Assembly (NCBI GenBank): GCA_020636095.1
Contig: JACJYN010000005.1
Coordinates: forward strand, 1 to 64,000
Source of the DNA: Lewinellaceae bacterium
Lineage (GTDB): Bacteria; Bacteroidota; Bacteroidia; Chitinophagales; Saprospiraceae
Reading direction: 5' to 3'
DNA: 64,000 nt
This document shows positions 16,857 to 24,355 of this stretch, one piece after another; within the stretch, counting starts at the first letter, position 1; each line of letters opens with the position of its first letter. Under the pieces are notes generated by a model. It did not search any database. It had not been told where the DNA came from and saw only the letters and a program-made list of their open reading frames with translations. The translations under genes were made by a program, and so were the position numbers.

Positions 16857-17441
16857 CTATTCAATCTTTCCAACAACCCCTTTTTTCAACTCATACCATT
16901 CCCCACTTTCCGGGCAGGCGGCCCGGCCGTTCTCATCGAAAGCCAGGCGATGGCCGTATTCGCTCATCCAGCCGATCTGCCGGGCCGGGTTGCCGGCCAG
17001 CAAGGCGTAAGCCGGGACTCTTTTGGTGACTACGGCGCCGGCGCCGATGAAGGCGTAAGGGCCGATGTCGTTGCCGCAAACGATGGTGGCGTTGGCGCCG
17101 ATGGTGGCGCCTTTGCCGACCCGCGTCTGCTGGTACTGCCCCTGCCGGACGACGGCGCTGCGCGGGTTGATGACGTTGGTGAACACCATCGACGGCCCCA
17201 GGAAGACATCGTCTTCGCAGATAACGCCCTCGTAGATGCTGACATTGTTCTGCACCTTGACGTTGCGGCCCAGTATCACGCCGGACGCTACGAATACGTT
17301 TTGCCCCAGCTTGCAGCCTTCACCCAGCACCGCGCCACTCATTAGGTGGCTGAAGTGCCAGATGCTGCTGCCGGCGCCGATCTGCGCGCCCTCGTCGATG
17401 ACGGCAGTTTCGTGGGCAAAGTAGGTTGGGGTTTGTTTCAT
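16857..17441 (-). CDS. wlbB: UDP-2-acetamido-3-amino-glucuronate N-acetyltransferase (WlbB/WbpD type)
   Basis: A 194-aa left-handed beta-helix acetyltransferase, predicted to acetylate the 3-amino group made by the aminotransferase encoded just upstream. Hexapeptide repeats run from about residue 10 to 150 (DEGAQIGAGSSIWHF, LGQNVFVASGVILGRNVKVQNNVSIYEGV). SMVFTNVINPRSA and YALLAGNPARQIGWMSEYG are nearly signature sequences for WbpD/WlbB. The start codon lies 18 bp from the aminotransferase stop, so the two are surely cotranscribed. Confidence 0.92.
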   Translation of the reverse strand: MKQTPTYFAHETAVIDEGAQIGAGSSIWHFSHLMSGAVLGEGCKLGQNVFVASGVILGRNVKVQNNVSIYEGVICEDDVFLGPSMVFTNVINPRSAVVRQGQYQQTRVGKGATIGANATIVCGNDIGPYAFIGAGAVVTKRVPAYALLAGNPARQIGWMSEYGHRLAFDENGRAACPESGEWYELKKGVVGKIE

Positions 17442-17459
17442 TACTTTAAATGAATGTTT

Positions 17460-18602
17460 TTATTCAAAAAACGCCTTCACGCCTTTACTAATATACTCCA
17501 GCATGTCCTTATCCAACTCGGTGTGCATGGGCAGGGAAATGACCGACCGGCACAGGTGATCGGTTACCGGGAGTTTGTCCATTCCATTGGCCATACTTTC
17601 TTTGTATGCCTCCTGTTCGTAGAGCGGCACCGGGTAGTAGATCATGCTGGGGATATCCTTGCTGTTGAGGAAAGCCTGCAGTTCATCGCGCCGGCCGTCC
17701 TTGACGATCAGGGTATATTGGTGGAAAACGTGGGTGGACCGCTCGTGCCGCACCGGCGTTTGGAGCTGTTCGATGCCGGCGAATGCCTGGTCGTAATAGT
17801 CGGCGGCGGCGCGGCGGGCGGCGGCGTAATCGTCCAGGTACCTCAGCTTGATGTCCAGGATGGCGGCCTGAATGCTGTCGAGGCGGGAGTTGACGCCCAC
17901 CAGCCCGTGGTAGTAGCGCCGGGTCTGGCCGTGGTTGGCGATCATGCGCAGTTGTTGCGCGAGTTCATCGTCATTGGTGTAAATGGCGCCGCCGTCGCCG
18001 TAGGCGCCCAGGTTTTTGGAGGGGTAGAAGGAAGTACAGCCGATATGGCCGATGGCGCCTGTCTTCTGCCGGCGCCCGTCGGCAAACGTATAGTCGGCGC
18101 CGATCGCCTGGGCGTTGTCTTCGATCACCCAAAGCTTATGGCGGCGGGCTACTTCCATGATGGGTTCCATATCGCAGCTCTGCCCGAAGAGGTTGACCGG
18201 CACGATGGCCCGGGTCCGGGGCGTGATGGCTGGTTCGATGATCTCCGCCGTTATATTAAAGGTGTCGGGGTCTACGTCTACCATGACCGGGCGCAGGTGC
18301 AGCAGAGCGATCACTTCCGCCGTGGCCACATAGGTAAAGGCCGGCACGATCACCTCGTCCCCCGGCTCCAGCCCGATGGACATCATTGCGATTTGCAATG
18401 CGTCGGTGCCGTTCGCGCAGGGAATGACGTGCTTCACATCCAGGTATTGCTCCAGATGGGCCTGGAAATCGCGCACCCTGGGCCCGTTGATAAAGGCCGC
18501 CGAGCGGATCACTTCGAGTACAGCTGTGTCGATCTCCTCCTGCAGCTTTGCATACTGCGACTGCAGGTCGACCATCTGTATGTTTAGAGTAGTTTCTTTC
18601 AT
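17460..18602 (-). CDS. wlbC: DegT/DnrJ/EryC1 aminotransferase (WlbC/WbpE type)
   Basis: A 380-aa PLP-dependent sugar aminotransferase, predicted to convert the 3-keto intermediate to UDP-2-acetamido-3-amino-2,3-dideoxy-glucuronate. Motifs: VDLQSQYAKLQEEID at the start, NGTDALQIAM, VPAFTYVATAEVI, VIEDNAQAIGADY (cofactor Asp) and the PLP Lys in FYPSKNLGAYGDGGAI. Length and order are those of WbpE. Together with the acetyltransferase, a WlbA-type dehydrogenase and a UDP-HexNAc dehydrogenase, the window contains all steps to UDP-diacetamido-glucuronate. No WbpI-type 2-epimerase was seen. Confidence 0.92.
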   Translation of the reverse strand: MKETTLNIQMVDLQSQYAKLQEEIDTAVLEVIRSAAFINGPRVRDFQAHLEQYLDVKHVIPCANGTDALQIAMMSIGLEPGDEVIVPAFTYVATAEVIALLHLRPVMVDVDPDTFNITAEIIEPAITPRTRAIVPVNLFGQSCDMEPIMEVARRHKLWVIEDNAQAIGADYTFADGRRQKTGAIGHIGCTSFYPSKNLGAYGDGGAIYTNDDELAQQLRMIANHGQTRRYYHGLVGVNSRLDSIQAAILDIKLRYLDDYAAARRAAADYYDQAFAGIEQLQTPVRHERSTHVFHQYTLIVKDGRRDELQAFLNSKDIPSMIYYPVPLYEQEAYKESMANGMDKLPVTDHLCRSVISLPMHTELDKDMLEYISKGVKAFFE

Positions 18603-18639
18603 ATTGTAAGTTGCTGTTTTTTTTGTCTTACTCCGGCTT

Positions 18640-18760
18640 TGCCGAGCGGTGTTGCGGTGTTATGGTATTGCGGTATTATGGTGTTTCGGTGTTGTGGTTA
18701 GCCCTGAGCACCTGGCCATAAAACCGAAAAACCATAAAACCATAATAGTTACCATATAAC
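18640..18760. repeat. Short GCGGTGTTATGGTATT / CCATAAAACCATAA word repeats
   Basis: The gap 18603-18780 has no gene. It holds GGTGTT/GGTATT words and a run of AACCATAA words, similar in style to 20380-20450 and 7240-7300. Nothing else recognised. Confidence 0.6.
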
Positions 18761-18780
18761 CCTCTACCCATGCCCTCTTC

Positions 18781-19980
18781 TCACCCCACCATTTCCATCG
18801 CCATCCCCGCGATCGTCTCCCCGATCGCCAGAGAAGCCGTAGCGGCGGGCGAAGGCGCGTTGAGTACGTGGATCACCCGGGGGCGGCGCTCGATGAGAAA
18901 GTCGTCGATGAGGTTGCCGGCGGCATCGCAGGCCATGGCGCGCACGCCGGCGCCGCCGCGTTGCAGGTCCTCATAGCCCACTTCCGGGATGAGGTGCTGC
19001 AAGGCTTTGACGAAGGCCCGTTTCGAGTAGGAGCGGTACATTTCGCCCAGCCCGTCGCGCCAGTAGCGGCGGGCGATCTTTTGGAAGCCCGGGAAAGCCA
19101 GCGTTTCCATTAATTCGCTGCTGTTGATATCCCATCGGCTGTAGCCTTCTCTTTTGAAGGCCAGTACGGCATTGGGCCCTGCCTCAATCCCTCCGTCGAT
19201 CATGCGTGTATAGTGTACGCCGAGGAAGGGGAAATTAGGGTTGGGCACCGGGTAGATCAGGTTGTTAACCAGGTACTGCCGGCCCGGTTTCAGTTCGTAG
19301 TATTCTCCCCGGAAGGGAAGGATCTGTATATCCAGCTCGGGCATCGTCATGCGGGCGATCTTGTCGGAATACAAACCGGCGCAGTTGATCACCAGCCGGC
19401 AATGAAGCACCTGTTGGTTCGTATGGATGGTGGCCTCCTGCTTGTTGATGGAAATATCGGCCACCTTCATACCGAAGAAAGCTTCACCGTTTTGCTGCTG
19501 AACCAGCTCCAGGTATTTCTGAGCAGCCTCTTTGTAGCTGATAATACCTGCCTGAGGCACCCAGATGGCCTCCAGCCCGTTCACATGCGGCTCGATCTCC
19601 CGCAGTTCTTCCCGCCCGATCTTGCGGATGCCTTCCAGCCCGTTGGCACGCCCGCGTTCGAGGATGCCGTCGAGCTGCGGCCGCTCCTTTTCATTGGTGG
19701 CCACAATCACCTTTCCGCAAACGTCGTGGCGGATGTTGTGCTCCCGGGCAAATTCCAGCAGGTATTGATAGCCGCGCCGGCAGTTTAGCGCCTTGGCGCT
19801 GCCAGGCTTATAATATATGCCCGAATGGATGACCCCGCTGTTGTGCCCGGTTTGATGCTGCGCCGCCCTTTTCTCCTTTTCTATGATCGCTATCTTGAGC
19901 TCCGGGCGCCGTTGGGATAGCTGGTAAGCCGTTGCCAACCCCACTATGCCCGCGCCGATAATGCCAATGTCGTAGTTCAA
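18781..19980 (-). CDS. lhgO: L-2-hydroxyglutarate oxidase family FAD enzyme
   Basis: A 399-aa FAD-dependent oxidoreductase of the DAO/LhgO group. The dinucleotide-binding motif GIIGAGIVGLATAYQL is at the N-terminus, followed by HQTGHNSGVIHSGIYYKPGS and LVINCAGLYSD in family order, with PNFPFLGVHYTRMIDGGIEAGPN and the closing NAPSPAATASLAIG. It oxidises L-2-hydroxyglutarate to 2-oxoglutarate. In polysaccharide clusters such homologues are also found next to aminotransferases, where they could recycle 2-hydroxyglutarate, but that link is inferred. It is transcribed in the same direction as the wlb-type genes after a 178-bp gap. Confidence 0.9.
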   Translation of the reverse strand: MNYDIGIIGAGIVGLATAYQLSQRRPELKIAIIEKEKRAAQHQTGHNSGVIHSGIYYKPGSAKALNCRRGYQYLLEFAREHNIRHDVCGKVIVATNEKERPQLDGILERGRANGLEGIRKIGREELREIEPHVNGLEAIWVPQAGIISYKEAAQKYLELVQQQNGEAFFGMKVADISINKQEATIHTNQQVLHCRLVINCAGLYSDKIARMTMPELDIQILPFRGEYYELKPGRQYLVNNLIYPVPNPNFPFLGVHYTRMIDGGIEAGPNAVLAFKREGYSRWDINSSELMETLAFPGFQKIARRYWRDGLGEMYRSYSKRAFVKALQHLIPEVGYEDLQRGGAGVRAMACDAAGNLIDDFLIERRPRVIHVLNAPSPAATASLAIGETIAGMAMEMVG

Positions 19981-20048
19981 GGTATCTCGTTTAAAGTTTT
20001 CCGCTCTGCCCGTTCATGTTCATCCGGGCCGAAATCATATTGAAAACC

Positions 20049-20070
20049 GTTACTTTTATAATGATTATGT
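20049..20070. repeat. AT-rich TTACTTTTATAATGATTAT repeat, copy 1
   Basis: A short AT-rich word also found in multiple copies at 25911-25993 and 51590-51670. It lies just upstream of the lhgO gene. Confidence 0.6.
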
Positions 20071-20079
20071 TTGTAAGCT

Positions 20080-20375
20080 GTTAGGGGTGTTCGGTGTTCG
20101 CGGTTCGCAGTTCGCAGACCCCACGGAGTCCGGGCGAATTCCGAACAACCGAATTCCGAACTCCGAACTCCGCGGTTCGCAGTTCGCAGTTCGCAGTTCG
20201 CAGACCCCACGGAGTCCGGGCGAATTCCGAACAACCGAATTCCGAACTCCGAACTCCGGACTCCGCGGTTCGCAGTTCGCTATTCGGTGTTCGCAGTTCG
20301 CGGTTCGCAGTTCGTTGTTCGTTGTTCGCGGTTCGTTGTTCGCAGTTCGGTGTTCAACACCTCTAACCAGAACCA
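20080..20375. repeat. Eight-base-word array with higher-order repeat (GGAGTCCGGGCGAATTCCGA)
   Basis: Words of GTTCGCA, CCGAATTC and CCGAACTC types. A composite unit of about 115 bp, with CCACGGAGTCCGGGCGAATT then CCGAACAACCGAATTCCGAA, occurs twice (from about 20109 and 20206). The same composite is found in the arrays at 26.8 kb (reverse) and 53.3-53.9 kb. AACACC words follow to 20450. No gene in 19981-20460. Confidence 0.9.
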
Positions 20376-20460
20376 CCCCAATACCAAAATACCATAACAC
20401 CGCAACACCAGAACACCTCAACACCACCCCCTTCCAACACCATAACACCGCACCCCCCCC

Positions 20461-20994
20461 TCACTCCCTCGACCACAACAACAAAGGCTGCGGCTCAAAC
20501 TCGTTCAAATTCATATTATCAAATTCCTCCCCATCGTAGATCAGGTATCGGATTTTTCTCTTGATCAGGCCTTCCGCTTTGTCGATCAGGTGGATGAGGT
20601 AATTTCGGTCGATATCGCCGATCAGGATGAGGTCGATGATTTGGCTGTCGGTGCCCTGGGAGAACGCTCCGATGAGGAAGACGCGCTCCACCTCGCCCAG
20701 CCGTTCGACGACATTCTCAATGACCCGGTCCAGGCCGATCTGCTTGAGCAGTATATTGTGAATCTCCCGGAACAAAGGGTGTTCGGTATTGGCCCGGAAT
20801 ATCTTTTTATTGCCGTTCATCTGAGACATCAGCATCCCCGCCTGCTCGAGCCGGTTGAGCTCCACCCGGATGGCGTTGGAGGAATCTCCGAACTCACTCT
20901 CCAGGCTACGCAGGTAGGCCGTAGTATGGCTGTTGATGAAAAACTTCATCAATAGCTTGATACGGGTCTTGGAGGATATGAGCGTCTCGATCAT
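20461..20994 (-). CDS. Winged-helix regulator with degenerate nucleotidyltransferase-like domain
   Basis: A 177-aa protein. Residues 1-75 form a winged-helix/ArsR-like DNA-binding domain (SKTRIKLLMKFF, then SSNAIRVELNRLEQAGMLMSQ). Residues about 105-177 resemble a MNT-type nucleotidyltransferase fold (FLIGAFSQGTDSQIIDLILIGD), but the usual G-S-x-x-x-G ... D-x-D catalytic pattern is not kept, so the domain may only sense or bind. Genes of this type often open surface-polysaccharide clusters in Bacteroidota. Its place as the first gene of the minus-strand cluster fits a local regulator. Confidence 0.75.
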   Translation of the reverse strand: MIETLISSKTRIKLLMKFFINSHTTAYLRSLESEFGDSSNAIRVELNRLEQAGMLMSQMNGNKKIFRANTEHPLFREIHNILLKQIGLDRVIENVVERLGEVERVFLIGAFSQGTDSQIIDLILIGDIDRNYLIHLIDKAEGLIKRKIRYLIYDGEEFDNMNLNEFEPQPLLLWSRE

Positions 20995-21244
20995 TTTGCT
21001 TATTGGGTGAAAAAATTACTCAAAGTTGACCAAAAAATCGCATAAAGCTTGATTTTTTTTGGGCAGATGATGATAATCAGGAGTTCAATGTAAGTGTGAC
21101 GATAACAGGAGTTGAGTATTTTTTTTGCTCAATTAGTGGGCTAATTCCAGTGCAATTTTAGGGAATATTGGGGAGAAATCCATGAAGGAAAGGCCTTTTT
21201 TTTGGACAAGCTCTTAGCTTTCCTGGTTTTGTCTATCACAAAAT

Positions 21245-21371
21245 GAGCCGGCCCCGTAGGGCCAGCTCCAGTGCGCGGATTAAAAGAACCAACATCTTGG
21301 GTTTCTCTTGCCAAAAACGAGCCGGCCCCGGGGAGCCGGCTCCAGTGCGCAAGAGTAAAAAACCAACATCT
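21245..21371 (-). terminator. Tandem GC-rich hairpins after the T9SS lamin-tail gene
   Basis: Two hairpins with arms GAGC..GGCCC and GAGCCGGC (21245-21268 and 21319-21342) are each followed by CAGTGCGC and AACCAACATCTT, forming a tandem unit of about 75 bp. They directly follow the gene's stop at 21373 and may act as terminators. The remaining gene-free DNA (20995-21244) has T-runs and two CAGGAGTT words but nothing else recognised. Confidence 0.6.
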
Positions 21372-21372
21372 T

Positions 21373-22473
21373 TTATTTTTTGAAGAACCTCGCCTGTTGT
21401 AGGGACCGGCCCTGGGGCACTGATAGTACGTAGGCCCCGGGCGGCAGGTGGCCGACCGACAACTGGGCGCGCTGGCCCTGGGCGGCCAGTTCGAGTCTGG
21501 TGGCCACCTTCCCCTGTAAGTCAAATAGGGTGAGGGTCAGGGGTTGCCGGGGCGCCTGCTGCCATTCGATGGTCAGGGTGTTGTCTACTGCGGTGGGGTA
21601 AAGCTGGAGGGGGTTTCCCTGTCTTTCCAGCTCTACCGATAAGATTTCGGAATGGCTGCTGGCGCCGTCGAAGTCTACCTGTTGCAGGCGGTAATAGTTG
21701 AGGCCGGGTTCGGGATCCTGGTGCATAAATTCGTATTCCCGGGCTTCCTGGCTGAACCCGGCGCCGCTGAGGTGGCCGACGGGTAGGAATGGCTGGCCAT
21801 CGGTGCTGTGTTCCACCACAAAATGGCTGTTGTTCTGCTCGGTGAGGGTACTCCAGCTCAGCCATACCTGCCGCCCTACCACCCTGGCTTCAAAACGGCT
21901 CAGTTCGATCGGCAGTACGAAGGTATTGCCGGCATGGCCGGGAGAGCCGTAATCATTGCGGCTGGCGCCGTTGTAGCGGAAGGGGGTAGAACTGGGCGCG
22001 TAGTGCCCCTCCTGGGTGATGCCGTTGTTGTGCAGGTGGGTGGCCGCCAGCTCCATGGAGGAGCCGAGCGGCTGATTGGCACTGTAACTGGTGGCCGCGA
22101 TGAGCGTTCCTCCACAGGTGACGGTAATCTGGTCGCCGCCTATGTTATTGAGGCTGAATGGCGGCGGCGCGTCCGGATAGTAATAATGGGCGTACGGCAC
22201 TGCGCTGGCGCCCACCACGGCAAATTCTCCGGGCTGGATATATACATCCGTCGACGGAGCGATGTACAGCGCGCTGGCATCCTGGATGACACAACCGTTC
22301 AGGTTGACCGCGTAGAAGGTGGTATTGTACAGCTCAATGTATTCGCCCTCTGCATTGGGCACCTCTTCCGAGTTGGCCATGTATTCGGAAATGACCAGGT
22401 CGCCGGGTAGCTGGGCAGGGAGCAGTTGGATATAAGAGAGCAGCGTTAGTGATGATAGTATCAGATTCTTCAT
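21373..22473 (-). CDS. Secreted lamin-tail-domain protein with T9SS C-terminal sorting domain
   Basis: A 366-aa exported protein. An N-terminal signal peptide (MKNLILSSLTLLSYIQLLPAQ) is followed by a lamin-tail (LTD) domain: GDLVISEYMAN, EYIELYN, VNLNGCVIQD and the SLNNIGGDQI strand (residues about 25-150). ELSRFEARVVGRQVWLSW to NYYRLQQVDFDG is the usual beta-rich linker, and the last 80 residues (LYPTAVDNTLTIEW, LFDLQGK, GAYVLSV, ARFFKK) are a type A T9SS sorting domain. It is probably surface-attached or secreted. The substrate or partner is unknown. Confidence 0.85.
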   Translation of the reverse strand: MKNLILSSLTLLSYIQLLPAQLPGDLVISEYMANSEEVPNAEGEYIELYNTTFYAVNLNGCVIQDASALYIAPSTDVYIQPGEFAVVGASAVPYAHYYYPDAPPPFSLNNIGGDQITVTCGGTLIAATSYSANQPLGSSMELAATHLHNNGITQEGHYAPSSTPFRYNGASRNDYGSPGHAGNTFVLPIELSRFEARVVGRQVWLSWSTLTEQNNSHFVVEHSTDGQPFLPVGHLSGAGFSQEAREYEFMHQDPEPGLNYYRLQQVDFDGASSHSEILSVELERQGNPLQLYPTAVDNTLTIEWQQAPRQPLTLTLFDLQGKVATRLELAAQGQRAQLSVGHLPPGAYVLSVPQGRSLQQARFFKK

Positions 22474-22833
22474 GGCGTTGGGTTTGTACAGCTAATTTTT
22501 TAAGTTCCTCTATAAGTATTGTCGCAGAAATCGAAAAATTCCATAACGGGAGCGCGGAAATAAAAGGAAAAAGGAGTAGGGGAGTCGACGTAGTTTACTG
22601 ATAATTAACGTCTTAAGTAGATAAAAATTTTTTTTAAATTTTTTACTGCCTGTTGAGCAAATTGGCTCTTGGCCGGCCCCGCTCGCCTGCCTTGCTTCGG
22701 CGCCATCCCGGCGGTTAGGGGCCGGAGAAAAATAAGTTCATCATTTCAGGCGAGCTATTTTTTCGTCAGGCATGCCCTCCAAAAATGTCTGGAAAGAAAT
22801 CACAAAATGTCCTTGCTTTCTCCGCTCCGTTAC

Positions 22834-22857
22834 CGGACAACTTGTCCGATATCGGAC
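22834..22857. promoter_or_regulatory. Overlapping palindromes, candidate activator site of the efflux operon
   Basis: CGGACAACTTGTCCG (22834-22848) and GTCCGATATCGGAC (22844-22857) are two perfect palindromes that overlap. They lie about 60 bp upstream of a sigma-54-like promoter and 110 bp before the adaptor gene, where an NtrC-type regulator would bind. The cognate regulator is probably the gene at 29543. Confidence 0.5.
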
Positions 22858-22910
22858 GCTTTTGAATGAGTGGGTGGAGTTTAAGTATTTGATTTTCAGT
22901 TGTTTAAACT

Positions 22911-22926
22911 TTGGCATGCTGCTTGG
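22911..22926 (+). promoter_or_regulatory. Candidate sigma-54 promoter of the efflux operon
   Basis: TTGGCATGCTGCTTGG keeps the -24 GG and the 10-base spacing, and the -12 element reads TTGG instead of TTGC. It lies 40 bp before the start at 22967. It is a near-consensus match only, strengthened by the sigma-54 activator encoded at the end of the cluster and the palindromes upstream. The rest of 22474-22966 is AT-rich leader with no gene. Confidence 0.4.
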
Positions 22927-22966
22927 ATAGGGATTCATAGATTTTTGTTCAACAAAAGAGAAACGA

Positions 22967-24214
22967 ATGGACCGGGCAGTATCCGATACGATTCAAAGAC
23001 GGCGATTTTGGAAGCAGTTGTCCTTCTGGCTGGCAGGGTTGAGTTTACTGATGTTGGGGCTGGTTGCTTTTCGTTATGCACTGCGGACGAGCATCAAACG
23101 CTCAGAGCTGCGAACGGCGGTGGCGGAGCGGGGTTCCATTATCCAAACCCTGGCGGCTAACGGGCTGGTCCTTCCGGAATTTGAAGAGGTGATCACTGCC
23201 CCGGTGACAACGGATATAGAAGATATATTGGTGACGGAGGGAACGGAGGTAACGGGTGGACAGCCGTTGCTGGAGCTGGGCCGGCAAGAACTTGAAGCCG
23301 AGGTGGGGCGCCTGCAGGATGAGCTTTCTCTCAAGCGCAACAGCATCAGCAAGCTGCGGCTGGAACTGTCCCGGAGCCTGTTCGACCTGCAGGTGCGCGA
23401 CAGCATCAAGGCGCTCGGCATCAGCAGCCTGGAAGCAGCTCTGGATAATGCCCGCCGCCTGAAGCGCGTTGGGGGAGCTACTCAGGAACAGGTGGAGCAG
23501 GCCGAACTGGAGTTGCTGGTCGCCCGCCTGGAAAAGCGGCAGTTGGAGAACGAGCTGGCCACCAAGCAGCAATCCATACAAGCGGAACTGCGGGAGAGCG
23601 AACTGGAAGCGCAGATTCGGGAACGCAGCCTACGGGAACGGGAAAAGAAACTGGCGCAGACGGTGCTGACCGCCCGACGGCCAGGAGTAGTTACCTGGAT
23701 CAATAAGCAGGTAGGGGCCAGTGTCCGGGAAGGGGAGCAGGTGTGTAAAGTGGCCGGGCTGGGCGCTTACCGCCTGGAGGGCAGTGTTTCCGAATTGTAC
23801 GCCAGCCGCCTCCAGGTAGGCATGCCGGTGCAGGTGCGCATCAACGACAGCCTGCTCACCGGCGCCATTTCCAACATTCGCCCCACGGTGGAAAACGATG
23901 TGCTGGCCTTCGATGTCAGCCTCGATAACCCCAGCCACGCCCTCCTGCGGCCTAACCTGCGGACCGAGATATTCATCGTCACCGGCAGCCGCCCCGATGT
24001 GGTGCGCGTAGCCAATGGGGCCGCCTTTAACGGGCAAAGCCGCCAGGAGCTCTTCATTCTGGAAGGGGATCGCGCCCGCCGCCGCCGCGTGCCCATCGGC
24101 CTGTCTAATTTCGATTATGTGGAACTGGCCGAGGGGGTCCGCCCCGGAGAAACCGTCGTCATTTCCGATATGAGCGATTATGAGCATTTGATGGAAGTGG
24201 TGGTGCGGGAGTAG
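22967..24214 (+). CDS. HlyD/RND-type periplasmic adaptor of an efflux system
   Basis: A 415-aa membrane-fusion protein that should bridge the inner-membrane ABC permease and the TolC-like channel. One N-terminal membrane anchor (LSFWLAGLSLLMLGLVAFRYAL), a split biotinyl/lipoyl-like domain (APVTTDIEDILVTEGTEVTGGQPLLEL), a long coiled-coil hairpin (about residues 105-235, rich in L/E/R), and beta-barrel strands (RLEGSVSELYASRLQVGMPVQV) to the membrane-proximal end. It is the first gene of the plus-strand efflux set and lies about 140 bp ahead of the TolC gene, with a dispersed repeat between. Confidence 0.9.
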   Translation: MDRAVSDTIQRRRFWKQLSFWLAGLSLLMLGLVAFRYALRTSIKRSELRTAVAERGSIIQTLAANGLVLPEFEEVITAPVTTDIEDILVTEGTEVTGGQPLLELGRQELEAEVGRLQDELSLKRNSISKLRLELSRSLFDLQVRDSIKALGISSLEAALDNARRLKRVGGATQEQVEQAELELLVARLEKRQLENELATKQQSIQAELRESELEAQIRERSLREREKKLAQTVLTARRPGVVTWINKQVGASVREGEQVCKVAGLGAYRLEGSVSELYASRLQVGMPVQVRINDSLLTGAISNIRPTVENDVLAFDVSLDNPSHALLRPNLRTEIFIVTGSRPDVVRVANGAAFNGQSRQELFILEGDRARRRRVPIGLSNFDYVELAEGVRPGETVVISDMSDYEHLMEVVVRE

Positions 24215-24222
24215 GACCTTAT

Positions 24223-24285
24223 ATCCCATTTTTATGGGCATTGGGCGCCAATGGCCAACAGCTAAACGCCAATTGCTGAATAGTT
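24223..24285 (+). repeat. Dispersed ~63-bp element, copy 1
   Basis: ATCCCATTTTTATGGGCAT, then GGGCGCCAAT, CCAACAGCTAA and CGCCAATT. It contains a CCCAT/ATGGG hairpin. A reverse-strand copy with few mismatches lies at 63731-63794, almost 40 kb away. Confidence 0.8.
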
Positions 24286-24355
24286 GCTGTTTTTCAAAAT
24301 AAAATGCATGCTGATTTCTATTCATTGCTTCCTTCAACAAGAAAACCATGCGGCC

